Shown here: piece by piece, positions 1-8,426 of the stretch
How the letters are laid out: each line of letters opens with the position of its first letter
How positions within the stretch are numbered: position 1 is the first letter of the stretch
Source: CAYZEZ01 sp964477295
GTDB taxonomy: Bacteria; Bacteroidota; Bacteroidia; Bacteroidales; SM23-62
Length of the DNA stretch: 21,868 nt
Assembly: GCA_964477295.1 (NCBI GenBank)
Contig: CAYZEZ010000039.1
Span: 1 to 21,868 of the forward strand
Direction: 5' to 3'
The notes under the pieces: model-generated
What the model saw: the letters and a program-made list of their open reading frames with translations, nothing else
Database searches by the model: none
Told to the model about the DNA's origin: nothing
Made by a program: the position numbers and the translations under genes

Positions 1-1
1 A

Positions 2-1165
2 CATACTTATACCCTCGTTTCTGGATCGGGTGACACAGACAATGAAAGCTTTATTATAGTCAGCGATCTATTGCTCTCTGCCGAGGAGTTTGATTATGAA
101 ACAAAAAATTCATACTCTATCAGGATCAGGACAACTGACAATGGGACAGATAACCTGTTCTATGAAGGGACCTTTACCATCACAATAATTGATTTGGTGG
201 AGACTGGTCCCAATTCTGCTCCCTCCGATATCATGCTCGATGAAACCACCATCGATGAAAATGCCAACCAGGGAACTTTCATAGGGAGGTTCACAACAAC
301 AGATGTGGACACGCTTGATTTGCACAGCTACGCCCTGGTTAGCGGTACAGGAAGTGATGACAATATTAGTTTTGTCATTGTAGGCGATATCCTTATTTCA
401 GGTGAAAAGTTTGACTATGAGACTAAAGACACCTACCTGATCAGGGTCCGCTCGACAGATAATGGTGTTGGCAATCTGTCTGTTGAAGAGGCATTTACCA
501 TTACCATAAATAATTTGTCTGAAACTGGAACAAATCATGCCCCGATAAGCATCGCAATCGATAACTCTTCCATAGATGAGAATAAAAATGCCGGCTCTCT
601 GGTAGGAAAATTTACAACCACTGATGATGATACACAGGATATACATACTTACTCCCTGGTATCGGGAGACGGGGATGATGACAATGACAGCTTCGTTGTT
701 GCAGGTAACTTATTATTATCGGGTACATCGTTTGATTTTGAAACTAAGGATACATTCTATATAAGAATCAGATCAACGGACAACGGCATAGGCAACCTGT
801 ATGTCGAATCTACATTTACTGTTGCCATTCTGAACATTCTTGAACCCGATCCAAACCAGGCACCGACAGATATTGCCCTCGATAATCTCACCATTGATGA
901 AAATAAATCAGCGGGTTCACTTGTTGGGCGGATAAGTTCGGTTGATCCCAATGCGGAAGACCAACATACCTACAGGTTGGTTGCCGGAGAAGGAGATACA
1001 GATAATGGAAGCTTTACAATTCTCAGTGACCTTTTGTTATCAGCTACTTTATTTGATTTCGAAACCCGGGACGAATTAAGTATACGGATAAAAACTACCG
1101 ATAACGGATCGGGTTACATGACATTCGAAAAGGTATTTACCATCACTGTAATTGACCAGGTGGAT
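2..1165 (+). repeat. 321-bp tandem repeats encoding cadherin-like domains
   Basis: Equivalent codons recur exactly every 321 bp: the His of H-[TS]-Y-x-L-V starts at 2, 323, 644 and 965, and the Asn of N-x-A-P starts at 212, 533 and 854. Each unit is 107 codons with no length change between units. The protein motifs are conserved while the DNA has clearly diverged, so these are established domain duplications, not fresh copies. The fourth unit is truncated and runs into the sorting domain. Confidence 0.9.
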
Positions 1166-1426
1166 GTCCGGATAGAGGATCCTAAAGACAAGAAGTTCCT
1201 TATTTATCCAAATCCGTTCCGGGATATGACCATCCTTGAATTCCCAAATCCCGAGGAAACAGAATTCAGGTTGACTGTGATGGATCTGACAGGCAAGGTA
1301 GTTCGCCTGGTAGATAATATTACCACCGACAAGTTTGAACTAAAAAGAGAAGAGCTGCCTGCAGGATACTATTTCATCGAATTGAGAGGAACGAAGGTTT
1401 ACAGGGGCAGGGTAATTATAGAATAA
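2..1426 (+). CDS. Cadherin-repeat surface protein with T9SS type A sorting domain (5' incomplete)
   Basis: The frame is open from the first bases, so this is the C-terminal end of a longer protein. The TTG at 71 is not a real start because repeat-like sequence (HTYTLVSG...) lies before it. The visible part has two complete and two partial cadherin-like repeats of 107 residues. Each has an N-x-A-P linker, a T-I-D-E-N motif, a D-x-D-T acidic motif, an F-D-[YF]-E-T motif and I-R-x-[RK]-[ST]-T-D-N-G; in cadherins the equivalent acidic residues bind calcium between domains. The last ~75 residues (nt ~1199-1426) are a T9SS type A sorting domain: I-Y-P-N-P-F, L-x-V-M-D-L-T-G-K, L-P-A-G-Y-Y-F-I-E-L and a terminal R-V-I-I-E. 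Such proteins cross the outer membrane through T9SS and are anchored or released. The likely role is a calcium-dependent adhesin; no ligand is indicated. A strong terminator follows. Confidence 0.9.
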   Translation, partial: HTYTLVSGSGDTDNESFIIVSDLLLSAEEFDYETKNSYSIRIRTTDNGTDNLFYEGTFTITIIDLVETGPNSAPSDIMLDETTIDENANQGTFIGRFTTTDVDTLDLHSYALVSGTGSDDNISFVIVGDILISGEKFDYETKDTYLIRVRSTDNGVGNLSVEEAFTITINNLSETGTNHAPISIAIDNSSIDENKNAGSLVGKFTTTDDDTQDIHTYSLVSGDGDDDNDSFVVAGNLLLSGTSFDFETKDTFYIRIRSTDNGIGNLYVESTFTVAILNILEPDPNQAPTDIALDNLTIDENKSAGSLVGRISSVDPNAEDQHTYRLVAGEGDTDNGSFTILSDLLLSATLFDFETRDELSIRIKTTDNGSGYMTFEKVFTITVIDQVDVRIEDPKDKKFLIYPNPFRDMTILEFPNPEETEFRLTVMDLTGKVVRLVDNITTDKFELKREELPAGYYFIELRGTKVYRGRVIIE

Positions 1427-1446
1427 AATTCATTGGTAATACCTGG

Positions 1447-1477
1447 AAAGCCATCTGCGGAATGCGGGTGGCTTTTT
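1447..1477 (+). terminator. Rho-independent terminator after the cadherin-repeat gene
   Basis: A 12-bp stem (left arm AAAGCCATCTGC, right arm GCGGGTGGCTTT, with two T-G wobbles) closes a five-base loop, GGAAT, and its T-rich end continues to five T in a row (1473-1477). It lies about 20 bp after the stop codon. A 68-codon open frame across this hairpin is not credible as a gene. Confidence 0.85.
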
Positions 1478-1509
1478 ATCGTGAATCAACTTAAGATTCA
1501 CGGCAGACA

Positions 1510-1542
1510 CTTGATTTATATAGTCAAAGATTCCTATTTTTA
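1510..1542 (+). promoter_or_regulatory. Possible Bacteroidota-type promoter for the membrane TPR gene
   Basis: CTTG (1510-1513) lies 21 nt before TATTTTTA (1535-1542). This resembles the Bacteroidota -33 TTTG / -7 TAnnTTTG pattern, with one mismatch in each element. It sits after the preceding terminator and about 37 nt before the ATG at 1579, which is where a promoter would be needed. The match is imperfect and the region is AT-rich, so chance is possible. Confidence 0.35.
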
Positions 1543-1578
1543 TAGAGCAATCATTTCAAACCAATTATTCAAAATCCT

Positions 1579-3291
1579 ATGTCTGAAAAACCCAAAATGT
1601 CATTTATTAAAATCATCAGCAGGATCTTTCAGTGGTTGATAACCGTGGTATGCCTGCTGTTATGTATTTTCTATGTAGCCCTTTCAATGACACAGGACGA
1701 GATCATGTTTGGTCCCGTGATCATCTTTTTTATCCTTACTCTGCTATTTATCCCCCTGTACACCACCCTTTTTAAATCACTCGGGAAAACATACGGTGAT
1801 AGTGTCTCCAAATCAGCTCCATATATTAAGGGTGGATTGTTTGTGCTCAGGCTTTTTGCATTCCTTCTTCTTTCCCTGGTTATCATTTCAGAGCGCAACA
1901 GCTTAAAAACTGAATTCGTCGCAATGCTTAAACTCTCCGCTTCATCAAGCGAAATGGCTGAACTTATATCCCTGATTGAAAGTGATCAACGCCATGAATT
2001 GCTGGGTGCCATTTACAATATTGAAGCCGGGCAGAAGAAAATTGATTATCCGCTGCTTATAGCTAAAAATTTTGAGGTCGCAATATCGCAGACAAATAAT
2101 CAGATCAATGATGTGAGTCCGGGTATGGAAATATATGCCCTCAATGAAAGGCTGGATATTGAAGCTTTTTCAACTATGGATAGCCTTGGAAAGTATTTAA
2201 TGGATTATGAGAACTCTGAGATTTCAAAATACCTGCCTGAAGATAAACTCTCGAAACTTTTCCTGGATTACGGGCAATTTTATCTTGATTATGGAGAGCC
2301 CTACACGGCCGATATGTTTTTCAGTTCAGCTTCAGACCTGAATCCCGGCAACGCAGAAATAATCCTTAGCATAGCTGATATCTATTACAAGGATTACAGC
2401 CTGGAGAAAGCGGCAGAACTGTATGAACAGTATGTTTCACTGATGAAAAATGATGACAGGGCCAATAAAATCCCAAACCGGGTTAATGAATTCCTTGAAT
2501 CGGGACTGTATGGCCCAACCCTGCAGAAAAACCTTTTCGAATGCTGGTTTAATGACCTGCCGCAGTACCCTTATGAAAGTAAAGATTATTATGCTTATCA
2601 GAATATTCCTTATATGTACATCGGAGAACGGACCTATGGCCCATTTTGGGAGAACCTTCACCGGGCATTGTTTGGTCCGGATTATTATTCTGAAGAAGAC
2701 TCTGCAAGCCTGGGATTATCGGGATGCGCAGCCAGGATACTTGGAAGGGAACCCGAAAGAGATAATGTGGATGCCCTGGAGGAAATACTTTCAATGGATC
2801 TTTTCAGGGAGCTTGACCTGCCCTTTAAATGCATTAATCCCGAAGCAGTGAAATGGATCCGCAAGAATCTTATTCCCAGTCCCGACCTGGTCCTGATTGA
2901 TAAGCCATGCAGGTTCATCTATGATATAGTATTTAAAGATGCCTGCAGAAACATGTCACTTGGCTATGCCTTCCTGGTTAATTATTATGATCCCATGACT
3001 GAAGCTTCAGAATATGAATACGAAATGCAAAATGAAGAATCTTTTTATGGACCCTCCTATTTGTATGATAAATATTATAATGATGCCGAATATTCCGGAA
3101 GATCAGAGGATGCCTATAGAATTGTCAACAATGCCGGATTCTGGTTAAGAAGGAAAATGGATGGTTCGTATGACGAGATCTGGATGTTGCTTTCCCGGGC
3201 AATGAACCAGTATGACGGAGAATGGCTGGAATATATGTGGGAAGGATGGGAATACTCTGAGAATGAAGATTACGAAGAAGAATACTATTAA
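1579..3291 (+). CDS. Membrane protein with three N-terminal helices and a TPR-like region, unknown function
   Basis: 570 residues, not recognised as a named family. Three hydrophobic segments lie near residues 13-35, 44-64 and 81-101, with a basic N-terminus. The rest is soluble and rich in Tyr, Asp and Glu. Around residues 231-300 the pattern (Y-G-Q-F-Y-L-D-Y-G-E-P, then A-S-D-L-N-P-G-N-A-E and Y-E-Q-Y-V) reads like one or two tetratricopeptide repeats, which usually mediate protein binding. The tail is strikingly acidic and aromatic (several Trp and Tyr among Glu/Asp, ending E-E-E-Y-Y). The ATG at 1579 is the first start that keeps the first membrane helix intact. The lipoprotein gene follows after 48 bp and is probably co-transcribed. 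A scaffold or envelope role is only a guess; the TPR call is moderate. Confidence 0.8.
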   Translation: MSEKPKMSFIKIISRIFQWLITVVCLLLCIFYVALSMTQDEIMFGPVIIFFILTLLFIPLYTTLFKSLGKTYGDSVSKSAPYIKGGLFVLRLFAFLLLSLVIISERNSLKTEFVAMLKLSASSSEMAELISLIESDQRHELLGAIYNIEAGQKKIDYPLLIAKNFEVAISQTNNQINDVSPGMEIYALNERLDIEAFSTMDSLGKYLMDYENSEISKYLPEDKLSKLFLDYGQFYLDYGEPYTADMFFSSASDLNPGNAEIILSIADIYYKDYSLEKAAELYEQYVSLMKNDDRANKIPNRVNEFLESGLYGPTLQKNLFECWFNDLPQYPYESKDYYAYQNIPYMYIGERTYGPFWENLHRALFGPDYYSEEDSASLGLSGCAARILGREPERDNVDALEEILSMDLFRELDLPFKCINPEAVKWIRKNLIPSPDLVLIDKPCRFIYDIVFKDACRNMSLGYAFLVNYYDPMTEASEYEYEMQNEESFYGPSYLYDKYYNDAEYSGRSEDAYRIVNNAGFWLRRKMDGSYDEIWMLLSRAMNQYDGEWLEYMWEGWEYSENEDYEEEYY

Positions 3292-3339
3292 GAACCAATG
3301 CCAACTGAAGGAAATTAACTCTTATAAAAAACTATATTA

Positions 3340-3699
3340 ATGCGCAGATTTTTATTTTTCTTATTCCTGACCGCGACCCTGGTTACCTGTAAAAGGGATC
3401 CTGTGATAGAAACCGGTGATCTTTTTATTGAAGTGAAATACGATGGTTCAGGCGAAGACCATACGGAGGTATGGCTGTATGAATCATGGTATAAATTTGA
3501 CAGGTACGAATACCTTGAAAAGCAAATCTCAAATGATTACGGAGAGGTTCTGTTCACGGACCTTGATCCGGGATGGTATGTGGTTGAAGCCAGGAAGGAA
3601 AAATCATCCCTGTTTATTGTCTCGGCTGCAGATTCAACAGAGGTTATGGCAGGCAGGCAAACCAATAAAATATTAATACTTGAACCGGAAGGCCGCTAA
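3340..3699 (+). CDS. Small lipoprotein, possibly with a prealbumin-like beta-sandwich
   Basis: 119 residues. The N-terminus is a lipoprotein signal: Met-Arg-Arg, a Phe/Leu-rich core, then L-V-T-C with Cys17 as the expected lipidated residue. Thr at -1 is unusual for the classical lipobox but tolerable. The mature part (G-D-L-F-I-E-V-K-Y ... V-W-L-Y-E-S ... G-E-V-L-F-T-D-L-D-P-G-W-Y-V-V-E-A) has the strand spacing of small prealbumin/Cna-B-like or carboxypeptidase-regulatory-like domains, where 'G-x-x-x-F-x-D-L-x-P-G-x-Y' is typical. No catalytic residues are evident. It lies 48 bp after the membrane TPR gene and probably shares its transcript. Its TAA overlaps the TAG of the convergent gene (shared bases 3696-3699). 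Confidence 0.8.
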   Translation: MRRFLFFLFLTATLVTCKRDPVIETGDLFIEVKYDGSGEDHTEVWLYESWYKFDRYEYLEKQISNDYGEVLFTDLDPGWYVVEARKEKSSLFIVSAADSTEVMAGRQTNKILILEPEGR

Positions 3700-3716
3700 G
3701 CCATCCATGGCCTTTT
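3687..3716 (+). terminator. Weak hairpin terminator overlapping convergent gene ends
   Basis: AAGGCC (3689-3694) pairs with GGCCTT (3709-3714) around a 14-base loop, with outer G-T wobbles and four T (3713-3716). It would end the lipoprotein transcript but lies across both stop codons and inside the 3' end of the opposing gene. The stem is short and the T-run modest, so this is tentative. Confidence 0.35.
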
Positions 3717-5216
3717 ACGGTCCAGGTCATTCCTGAGAACGTCAATTACAATGTTTACGTCTTCAACTATCTGGAAGTCAAACATACCAACGCAGATAAA
3801 ATCAGCTCCGTTCTCAAAGGCATAACGGAATCCATCTTCCGGTATAATGGCACCCCCAGCCAGCACTTTAAATCCAAAAAGCGGCACATCTATCTGGTTA
3901 AATACTTCGACCGTCTGCTCAGGGAATACATCAAAGATATTATCATGAAACTTATTATGATCCAGGTATCTTTCCCTGTCAACACTAAACTCTTCCCTGA
4001 ATTCCCTCGGATGGGCAGACCAGTAATTATCGTGGTGCATCGTTTTAAAATAGTAATCAGGCTTTATCCTAGCCGCTTCACACGCAATCGGGACCTGTAC
4101 TGAATGCGCTCCCATACCGGCCAGGTATCCCTGGTCCCTCATGAATTCCAATGCCTCCTGAATAAGGTCCATCTGTTGATTCTGAACCAGGTTATCTCCA
4201 ACGGCTCCTTGTATATACATCGATGTAGCACCCAAATCCATAGCTTCCTTGATAAGTTTCATTTTATCCTCACCTTCCAAATCCAGGTGAACCTGACAAA
4301 TAGACATCATCTCGCTTCCGGTGGCACTTTTATACTTATTCAGAATGGGATAAAACTGATTCACCATATTGGTAAGGTTGATCCCGGCCTGTTCAGCTAT
4401 TGAAAAAGTCTCAATAATTTTCTTCTCATTGTTGTATTGTCTGAAGAGCTGGCTCACATAATGAAGGTCACGGGAATGGGACCAGCCACCGATGAGGTTA
4501 CAACCGAGTATCAGCCGGCTGATTTCAAGGTCTCCGATCTTGCCCTTAGGTAATTCTCCGTTCAGTTCCGAAATATCAAATTTCTTTAATGCGATGGTGG
4601 CACTTGAAAGGGCATCGGGCTCTAGGGAGCGGCTCCTGGAAAAACTGCCTAAAACCAACCCGCCCAGGAAAGGTAAGGTAGCCAGACCTTTCAGTATCTC
4701 TCTCCTGTTATTCGTTACCCCATCACTGCTTTCATCAGCAGCCGGAGCCGGTTCCAGTTTCTTTCTGAAATATCCAATGAATTTTTCAATACTAAATTCC
4801 CTTACAGGAAAGAAACAGACAACAGCAAGCACCAGGATCTCGATCAGGTTCCTGTTAATTATCCAATAATGACCTTCAGGGCTTAACCCAAAGTATGGAC
4901 TGCCAAAGGGTGGATAAGCAAAATAATAAAGCAAAAGAAGAAGGATCCCGGAAATAGCAGATATCCGGATGAACAAGCCAATGAATAGCCCTGTTCCGAG
5001 CAGGATCATTCCCCATACATTAATAAAATCAATAACCTGGACCATACCTGGATCTGATCCTAACCAATGAAAAAATCCTGACAGTAAACCAAACGAACCG
5101 CTCAGGTAAGCTTCCGATGACCAACCTGGTTGCAACAATTTAATGATCCCTTCGTAGAGAAAATGCCAGCCTGCAGCTACCCGCAGAAATAACAGGATAT
5201 AGGTTTTTGCCTTCAT
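3696..5216 (-). CDS. DoxX membrane domain fused through a Tat-like signal to an aldo/keto-reductase-like domain
   Basis: 506 residues. Residues 1-150 resemble the DoxX family: four hydrophobic segments, with R-V-A-A-G-W-H-F-L-Y-E-G-I-I-K in the first and G-x-x-L-x-x-G-L-F in the second. A short charged linker leads to N-R-R-E-I-L-K-G-L at 170-178, close to the twin-arginine consensus, followed by a hydrophobic stretch (179-192). Residues ~208-506 look like a TIM-barrel related to aldo/keto reductases: E-I-S-R-L-I-L-G-C-N-L-I-G-G-W-S-H-S-R-D near 231-250, A-G-I-N near 277, and late strands F-K-V-L-A-G-G-A and F-I-C-V-G-M. The usual catalytic Asp-Tyr-Lys-His set is not obvious. The topology suggests a barrel exported to the periplasm by Tat while DoxX stays in the membrane. 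It lies 89 bp downstream of the M16 protease gene on the same strand. The fold call is moderate; the substrate is unknown. Confidence 0.85.
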   Translation of the reverse strand: MKAKTYILLFLRVAAGWHFLYEGIIKLLQPGWSSEAYLSGSFGLLSGFFHWLGSDPGMVQVIDFINVWGMILLGTGLFIGLFIRISAISGILLLLLYYFAYPPFGSPYFGLSPEGHYWIINRNLIEILVLAVVCFFPVREFSIEKFIGYFRKKLEPAPAADESSDGVTNNRREILKGLATLPFLGGLVLGSFSRSRSLEPDALSSATIALKKFDISELNGELPKGKIGDLEISRLILGCNLIGGWSHSRDLHYVSQLFRQYNNEKKIIETFSIAEQAGINLTNMVNQFYPILNKYKSATGSEMMSICQVHLDLEGEDKMKLIKEAMDLGATSMYIQGAVGDNLVQNQQMDLIQEALEFMRDQGYLAGMGAHSVQVPIACEAARIKPDYYFKTMHHDNYWSAHPREFREEFSVDRERYLDHNKFHDNIFDVFPEQTVEVFNQIDVPLFGFKVLAGGAIIPEDGFRYAFENGADFICVGMFDFQIVEDVNIVIDVLRNDLDRKRPWMA

Positions 5217-5305
5217 AGGGATATGTTTATTAGTCTCATGTTCAACTGATAAAATTAACAGTTATATTTCAGGTAAACAGCTTATTTGAGAAATCAGCCT
5301 ACTAT

Positions 5306-8116
5306 TTAGAATCCTTCTGGTAACAGAATAACCTTTACATAATTATTCATGTCAAGGTACTTATTGGCAGCCTTTTGGATTTTTCCGGCAGTCAGACCTT
5401 TCACTTTTTCAGGATATCTCAGTATTGATTCTGGATTCTGTCCGGTGAAATAATAGTTTTGCAACTGGCTTAACCAAAATCCATTTTCTTTCATCTGTAT
5501 CTCAAAACTCCTTAATTGGGTTTCTGTAACTTTGGTGATATAAATATCATCAGGTCCTTCTGTTTTGAGACTATCCAGGACAAGAAAAACGGAACTGGTT
5601 AGTTCATCTATCCTTCCCGGATTGCAATCGAAGGAAATATTCAGCCGGAATTCCTCCTTTGGAAATAAACTGATACTCGAACTGACACTTACTCCATAAG
5701 TACCGCTCAAATCTTCCCTGATTACTTCCCGCAATTTAATATCCAGCACACTGGCCAGTGATTTTATGAGGTAATTGTTTTCCGGTGACCATTCGGCGGG
5801 ACCGGAAAATGTAATCCTGACCTTTCCTTTTTCTTCTATCCCTTTATATACGGCCTTTTCTATAACTCCTTCAGGTAATTTAACGCCAATATTCTTCCAG
5901 GTCTCTTCCCGGTTCACTGCAGGTAAGCCCCCCAGGTATGAAGTAATATATGGTTTTATTGATTCAAGATCGAAATTCCCTACAAAAAAGAAAGTAAAAT
6001 CGCTGGCATCCCTGAACCTCTCATTATAGAAAGACCATGCTTTTTCAAAATCAATGGCATCCAGAACCTCATCCGACCAGGGCTGCTTGCGTGGATTATA
6101 TTGTGCCATAGTAACCAATATGGTATCGTAGAATGCTGATTCAGGATCGGCCGACCGGTTTTGAATAAACCCTTTCATCCGGGTCAGGTATGACTGATAT
6201 GCAGTAACATCTTTCCTTGGGGCTGTTACGTAAAGATATATCAACTGGAACATGGTCTCCATATCGGCAGGGGCACAATTGCCCACCAACCCTTCTGTTA
6301 ATTCATCAATATAAGGAAACACAGTAACTATCTTCTCGGATAACTTTTTATTCAGGTCATTCAGGTCAAAATCGCTGATTCCGGACAAATAAATGATATC
6401 CTGGGTTCCTTTTACTTCCCGTGAATCTTCTGTGTTGAGCAATGATGTACCACCCGGACTAAATGCATAGAATTGTATCTCATCGTTTTTAAAATCGGTT
6501 GGTTTCAGGACTACTTTAACGCCATTAGAGAGGGTCCATTCAGTCACATCAATGGGATCAAATCTCTTTTCTCTGCTTATGGTAGCAGGTTCCGGCCTCA
6601 CACTGACAAGGGGCTGATCAGAAACCAGATCCTCGTAAGGTTCAACCTCCAGTTTATCCATTTCATCGAGCAATGCAAGCAATTCCTTTTCACCAGGAAC
6701 AGAAACCCCTTCTTTTTCAGGTGCCCCTACCAGGACCACCCGGTCCTCATCTTTCATCCATTTCCCAATCAGTTCATTCACTTCATCCAGGGTAATACCC
6801 GGCAATAATTTCCCTGCAATCCCGAATTCAAATTCAATACCTGGCATTGGTTCGCCCTCCAGATAATTGTCCCTGCACTCCCTGGCAAAAATGCTGGACT
6901 TTGACTTATCTCTTTCATTATATGATTGCTCGAGGTCTCTTAATAATTGAGCTTTGGTACGATCGAGTTCTGTCTGGGTGAATCCAAACTGTTTGACCCG
7001 TTCCGCTTCGGTGAGCAGTGCTTCAAGTCCTGGAATTATGGCATCTTCCTTTACGGCTGCTCCCAGCATATATATATCCATTGTGCGAACCAAGCTTGAT
7101 TGTATCGTCATACCAAACAGGAAGGGAGGTTCGGGCTGGTTTAGTAATTCATATAACCGGTTATTCATCATCCTTATGTTCAATCGTTCAATTAACAGAG
7201 TCCTGTAATCATCAATTGTCACACGCTCAACCGGATCCATTTTATAATACACAGATATACTGGTATTTGTAGCTTCCGGATCGGTAGCTATGGCAAACAA
7301 AGTTTCTTTATGACCAGGAACTCTAATTACTTCCCTATTCCTTGGATTTTCTTTTACAGGTATCGGTTCAAAGTGTTTGGCTATCAGGTCCTTTATTTCA
7401 TTTTTATCAAAATCACCTACGGCGATTACAGCCATCAGGTCGGGCCGATACCAATCTGAGTAAAAACGTTTTATGGTTTCATATTCAAATGTTTCAAGGA
7501 TTTCTTTTTTACCTATAGGTAACCTGTCAGCATATTTTGATCCCTGGAAGATTACAGGTAATTGCTTATCCCTTATCCTTCCGTCAGCACCCCGTCCCAG
7601 TCGCCATTCTTCAATAACCACACCCCTTTCTTTTTCAATCTCTTCACCCTCATAACTGATATATCTGGCCCAGTCTTCGAGGATTTCAAACGCAGTATAT
7701 ACTAATTCCATGCTGTCGGTCGGCACCTGCAGCATATATACTGTTTCATCAAAGCCGGTATAAGCATTGATCTCCGGTCCAAACTGCATACCTATCGATT
7801 CGAGGTAATCGATTATCTCATGTTTGGCAAAATGTTTTGTACCGTTAAATGCCATGTGCTCTGTGAAGTGGGCCAGTCCCTGCTGATCCTCATCTTCCAG
7901 GATGCTTCCGGCATTCACTACAAGCCAGAGTTGTGCACGTTTCTCTGGTTTCCGGTTCTCCATAATATAGTAGGTCAGCCCGTTTTCAAACTGACCCGTT
8001 AATACATCCGGATGGAAGGGAATTGGCTCAGACAGATTCTGAGATTTTAATGGAATAATTGATGTCATTGCCACCAGGATAACAAATAGTCTTTTGTTTA
8101 TTGAAGGTGCTCTCAT
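5306..8116 (-). CDS. M16 family zinc metallopeptidase (PqqL/insulinase-like), exported
   Basis: 936 residues, about the length of two-unit M16 enzymes such as PqqL. A Sec signal peptide covers about residues 1-26. The inverted zinc motif is present at H83-F-T-E86-H87, and the third ligand is most likely E163 in E-K-E-R-G-V-V-I-E-E-W-R, at the usual distance of 76 residues. A second M16-like subdomain follows to about residue 400. The C-terminal unit (from about E-W-T-L-S-N-G-V-K-V-V) keeps the fold pattern but lacks HxxEH, as expected for the inactive half that closes the peptide chamber. It is likely a periplasmic or envelope peptidase degrading peptides. The ATG at 8116 gives a clean signal peptide and sits about 30 nt from a well-matched promoter. 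The DoxX-AKR fusion follows 89 bp later, possibly in the same transcript. Confidence 0.95.
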   Translation of the reverse strand: MRAPSINKRLFVILVAMTSIIPLKSQNLSEPIPFHPDVLTGQFENGLTYYIMENRKPEKRAQLWLVVNAGSILEDEDQQGLAHFTEHMAFNGTKHFAKHEIIDYLESIGMQFGPEINAYTGFDETVYMLQVPTDSMELVYTAFEILEDWARYISYEGEEIEKERGVVIEEWRLGRGADGRIRDKQLPVIFQGSKYADRLPIGKKEILETFEYETIKRFYSDWYRPDLMAVIAVGDFDKNEIKDLIAKHFEPIPVKENPRNREVIRVPGHKETLFAIATDPEATNTSISVYYKMDPVERVTIDDYRTLLIERLNIRMMNNRLYELLNQPEPPFLFGMTIQSSLVRTMDIYMLGAAVKEDAIIPGLEALLTEAERVKQFGFTQTELDRTKAQLLRDLEQSYNERDKSKSSIFARECRDNYLEGEPMPGIEFEFGIAGKLLPGITLDEVNELIGKWMKDEDRVVLVGAPEKEGVSVPGEKELLALLDEMDKLEVEPYEDLVSDQPLVSVRPEPATISREKRFDPIDVTEWTLSNGVKVVLKPTDFKNDEIQFYAFSPGGTSLLNTEDSREVKGTQDIIYLSGISDFDLNDLNKKLSEKIVTVFPYIDELTEGLVGNCAPADMETMFQLIYLYVTAPRKDVTAYQSYLTRMKGFIQNRSADPESAFYDTILVTMAQYNPRKQPWSDEVLDAIDFEKAWSFYNERFRDASDFTFFFVGNFDLESIKPYITSYLGGLPAVNREETWKNIGVKLPEGVIEKAVYKGIEEKGKVRITFSGPAEWSPENNYLIKSLASVLDIKLREVIREDLSGTYGVSVSSSISLFPKEEFRLNISFDCNPGRIDELTSSVFLVLDSLKTEGPDDIYITKVTETQLRSFEIQMKENGFWLSQLQNYYFTGQNPESILRYPEKVKGLTAGKIQKAANKYLDMNNYVKVILLPEGF

Positions 8117-8144
8117 AATCCAATTATTATTTATAGTATATTCC

Positions 8145-8175
8145 CAAAGTTAATAAACTTGAAGTTTTTTCTAAA
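8145..8175 (-). promoter_or_regulatory. Bacteroidota-type promoter for the M16 protease gene
   Basis: Read on the minus strand, TTTA (8175-8172) precedes TAACTTTG (8152-8145) by 19 nt. The -7 element matches TAnnTTTG exactly and the -33 element matches TTTG at three of four bases. A start a few bases after the -7 element leaves a leader of about 20 nt before the ATG at 8116. Confidence 0.6.
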
Positions 8176-8386
8176 TGATAAAAGTATCTGTTAGCTTGTT
8201 AGGATTTGAAAACAATCTACAGGTTCTGAATAAGGCAATATCATGATAGGAAGCTTACAGACATTTAGCATTTTCCCGTCAAAAAAAAAATGAATGTTTT
8301 TGAATATTCTCTAACTTAACTCCTCCAATTACAATGTCCAGGAAAGCAATCATTTCAAAAATTATATTTAAGAATATGAGATTATT

Positions 8387-8405
8387 AAATATTATATTAA
8401 TATTT
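8387..8405. repeat. Perfect 8-bp inverted repeat, AT-only
   Basis: AAATATTA (8387-8394), spacer TAT, then TAATATTT (8398-8405). It lies about 105 nt upstream of the beta-helix gene start. It could be an operator half-site pair, but AT-only sequence makes chance likely. Confidence 0.35.
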
Positions 8406-8426
8406 TAACTAACTTTATTGTTTCTA

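Noticed and set aside
110..951. Three short minus-strand frames across the cadherin repeats
   Set aside because: They recur with the 321-bp repeat and mirror the forward codons; none has a credible start or product.
2..1165. CRISPR-like or satellite array
   Set aside because: The period is codon-exact and all copies are in one open frame with conserved protein motifs; these are coding repeats.
71..1426. TTG at 71 as the start of the cadherin-repeat gene
   Set aside because: The same frame before it encodes the earlier part of a 107-residue repeat, so the gene starts outside the window.
1433..1639. 68-codon open frame after the cadherin-repeat gene
   Set aside because: It runs across the strong terminator at 1447-1477 and into the start of the next gene, and its product has no domain-like pattern.
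2450..2851. 133-codon frame overlapping the membrane TPR gene
   Set aside because: It lies wholly inside a well-supported gene in another frame and shows no domain pattern.
5250..5257. TAATTTTA on the minus strand as a promoter for the DoxX fusion
   Set aside because: The nearest TTTA lies only 16 nt upstream, outside the usual spacing, and the gene may be served by the M16 promoter.
8281..8290. Ten-A run as the U-tract of a minus-strand terminator
   Set aside because: No GC-rich stem lies next to it and no minus-strand gene ends there.
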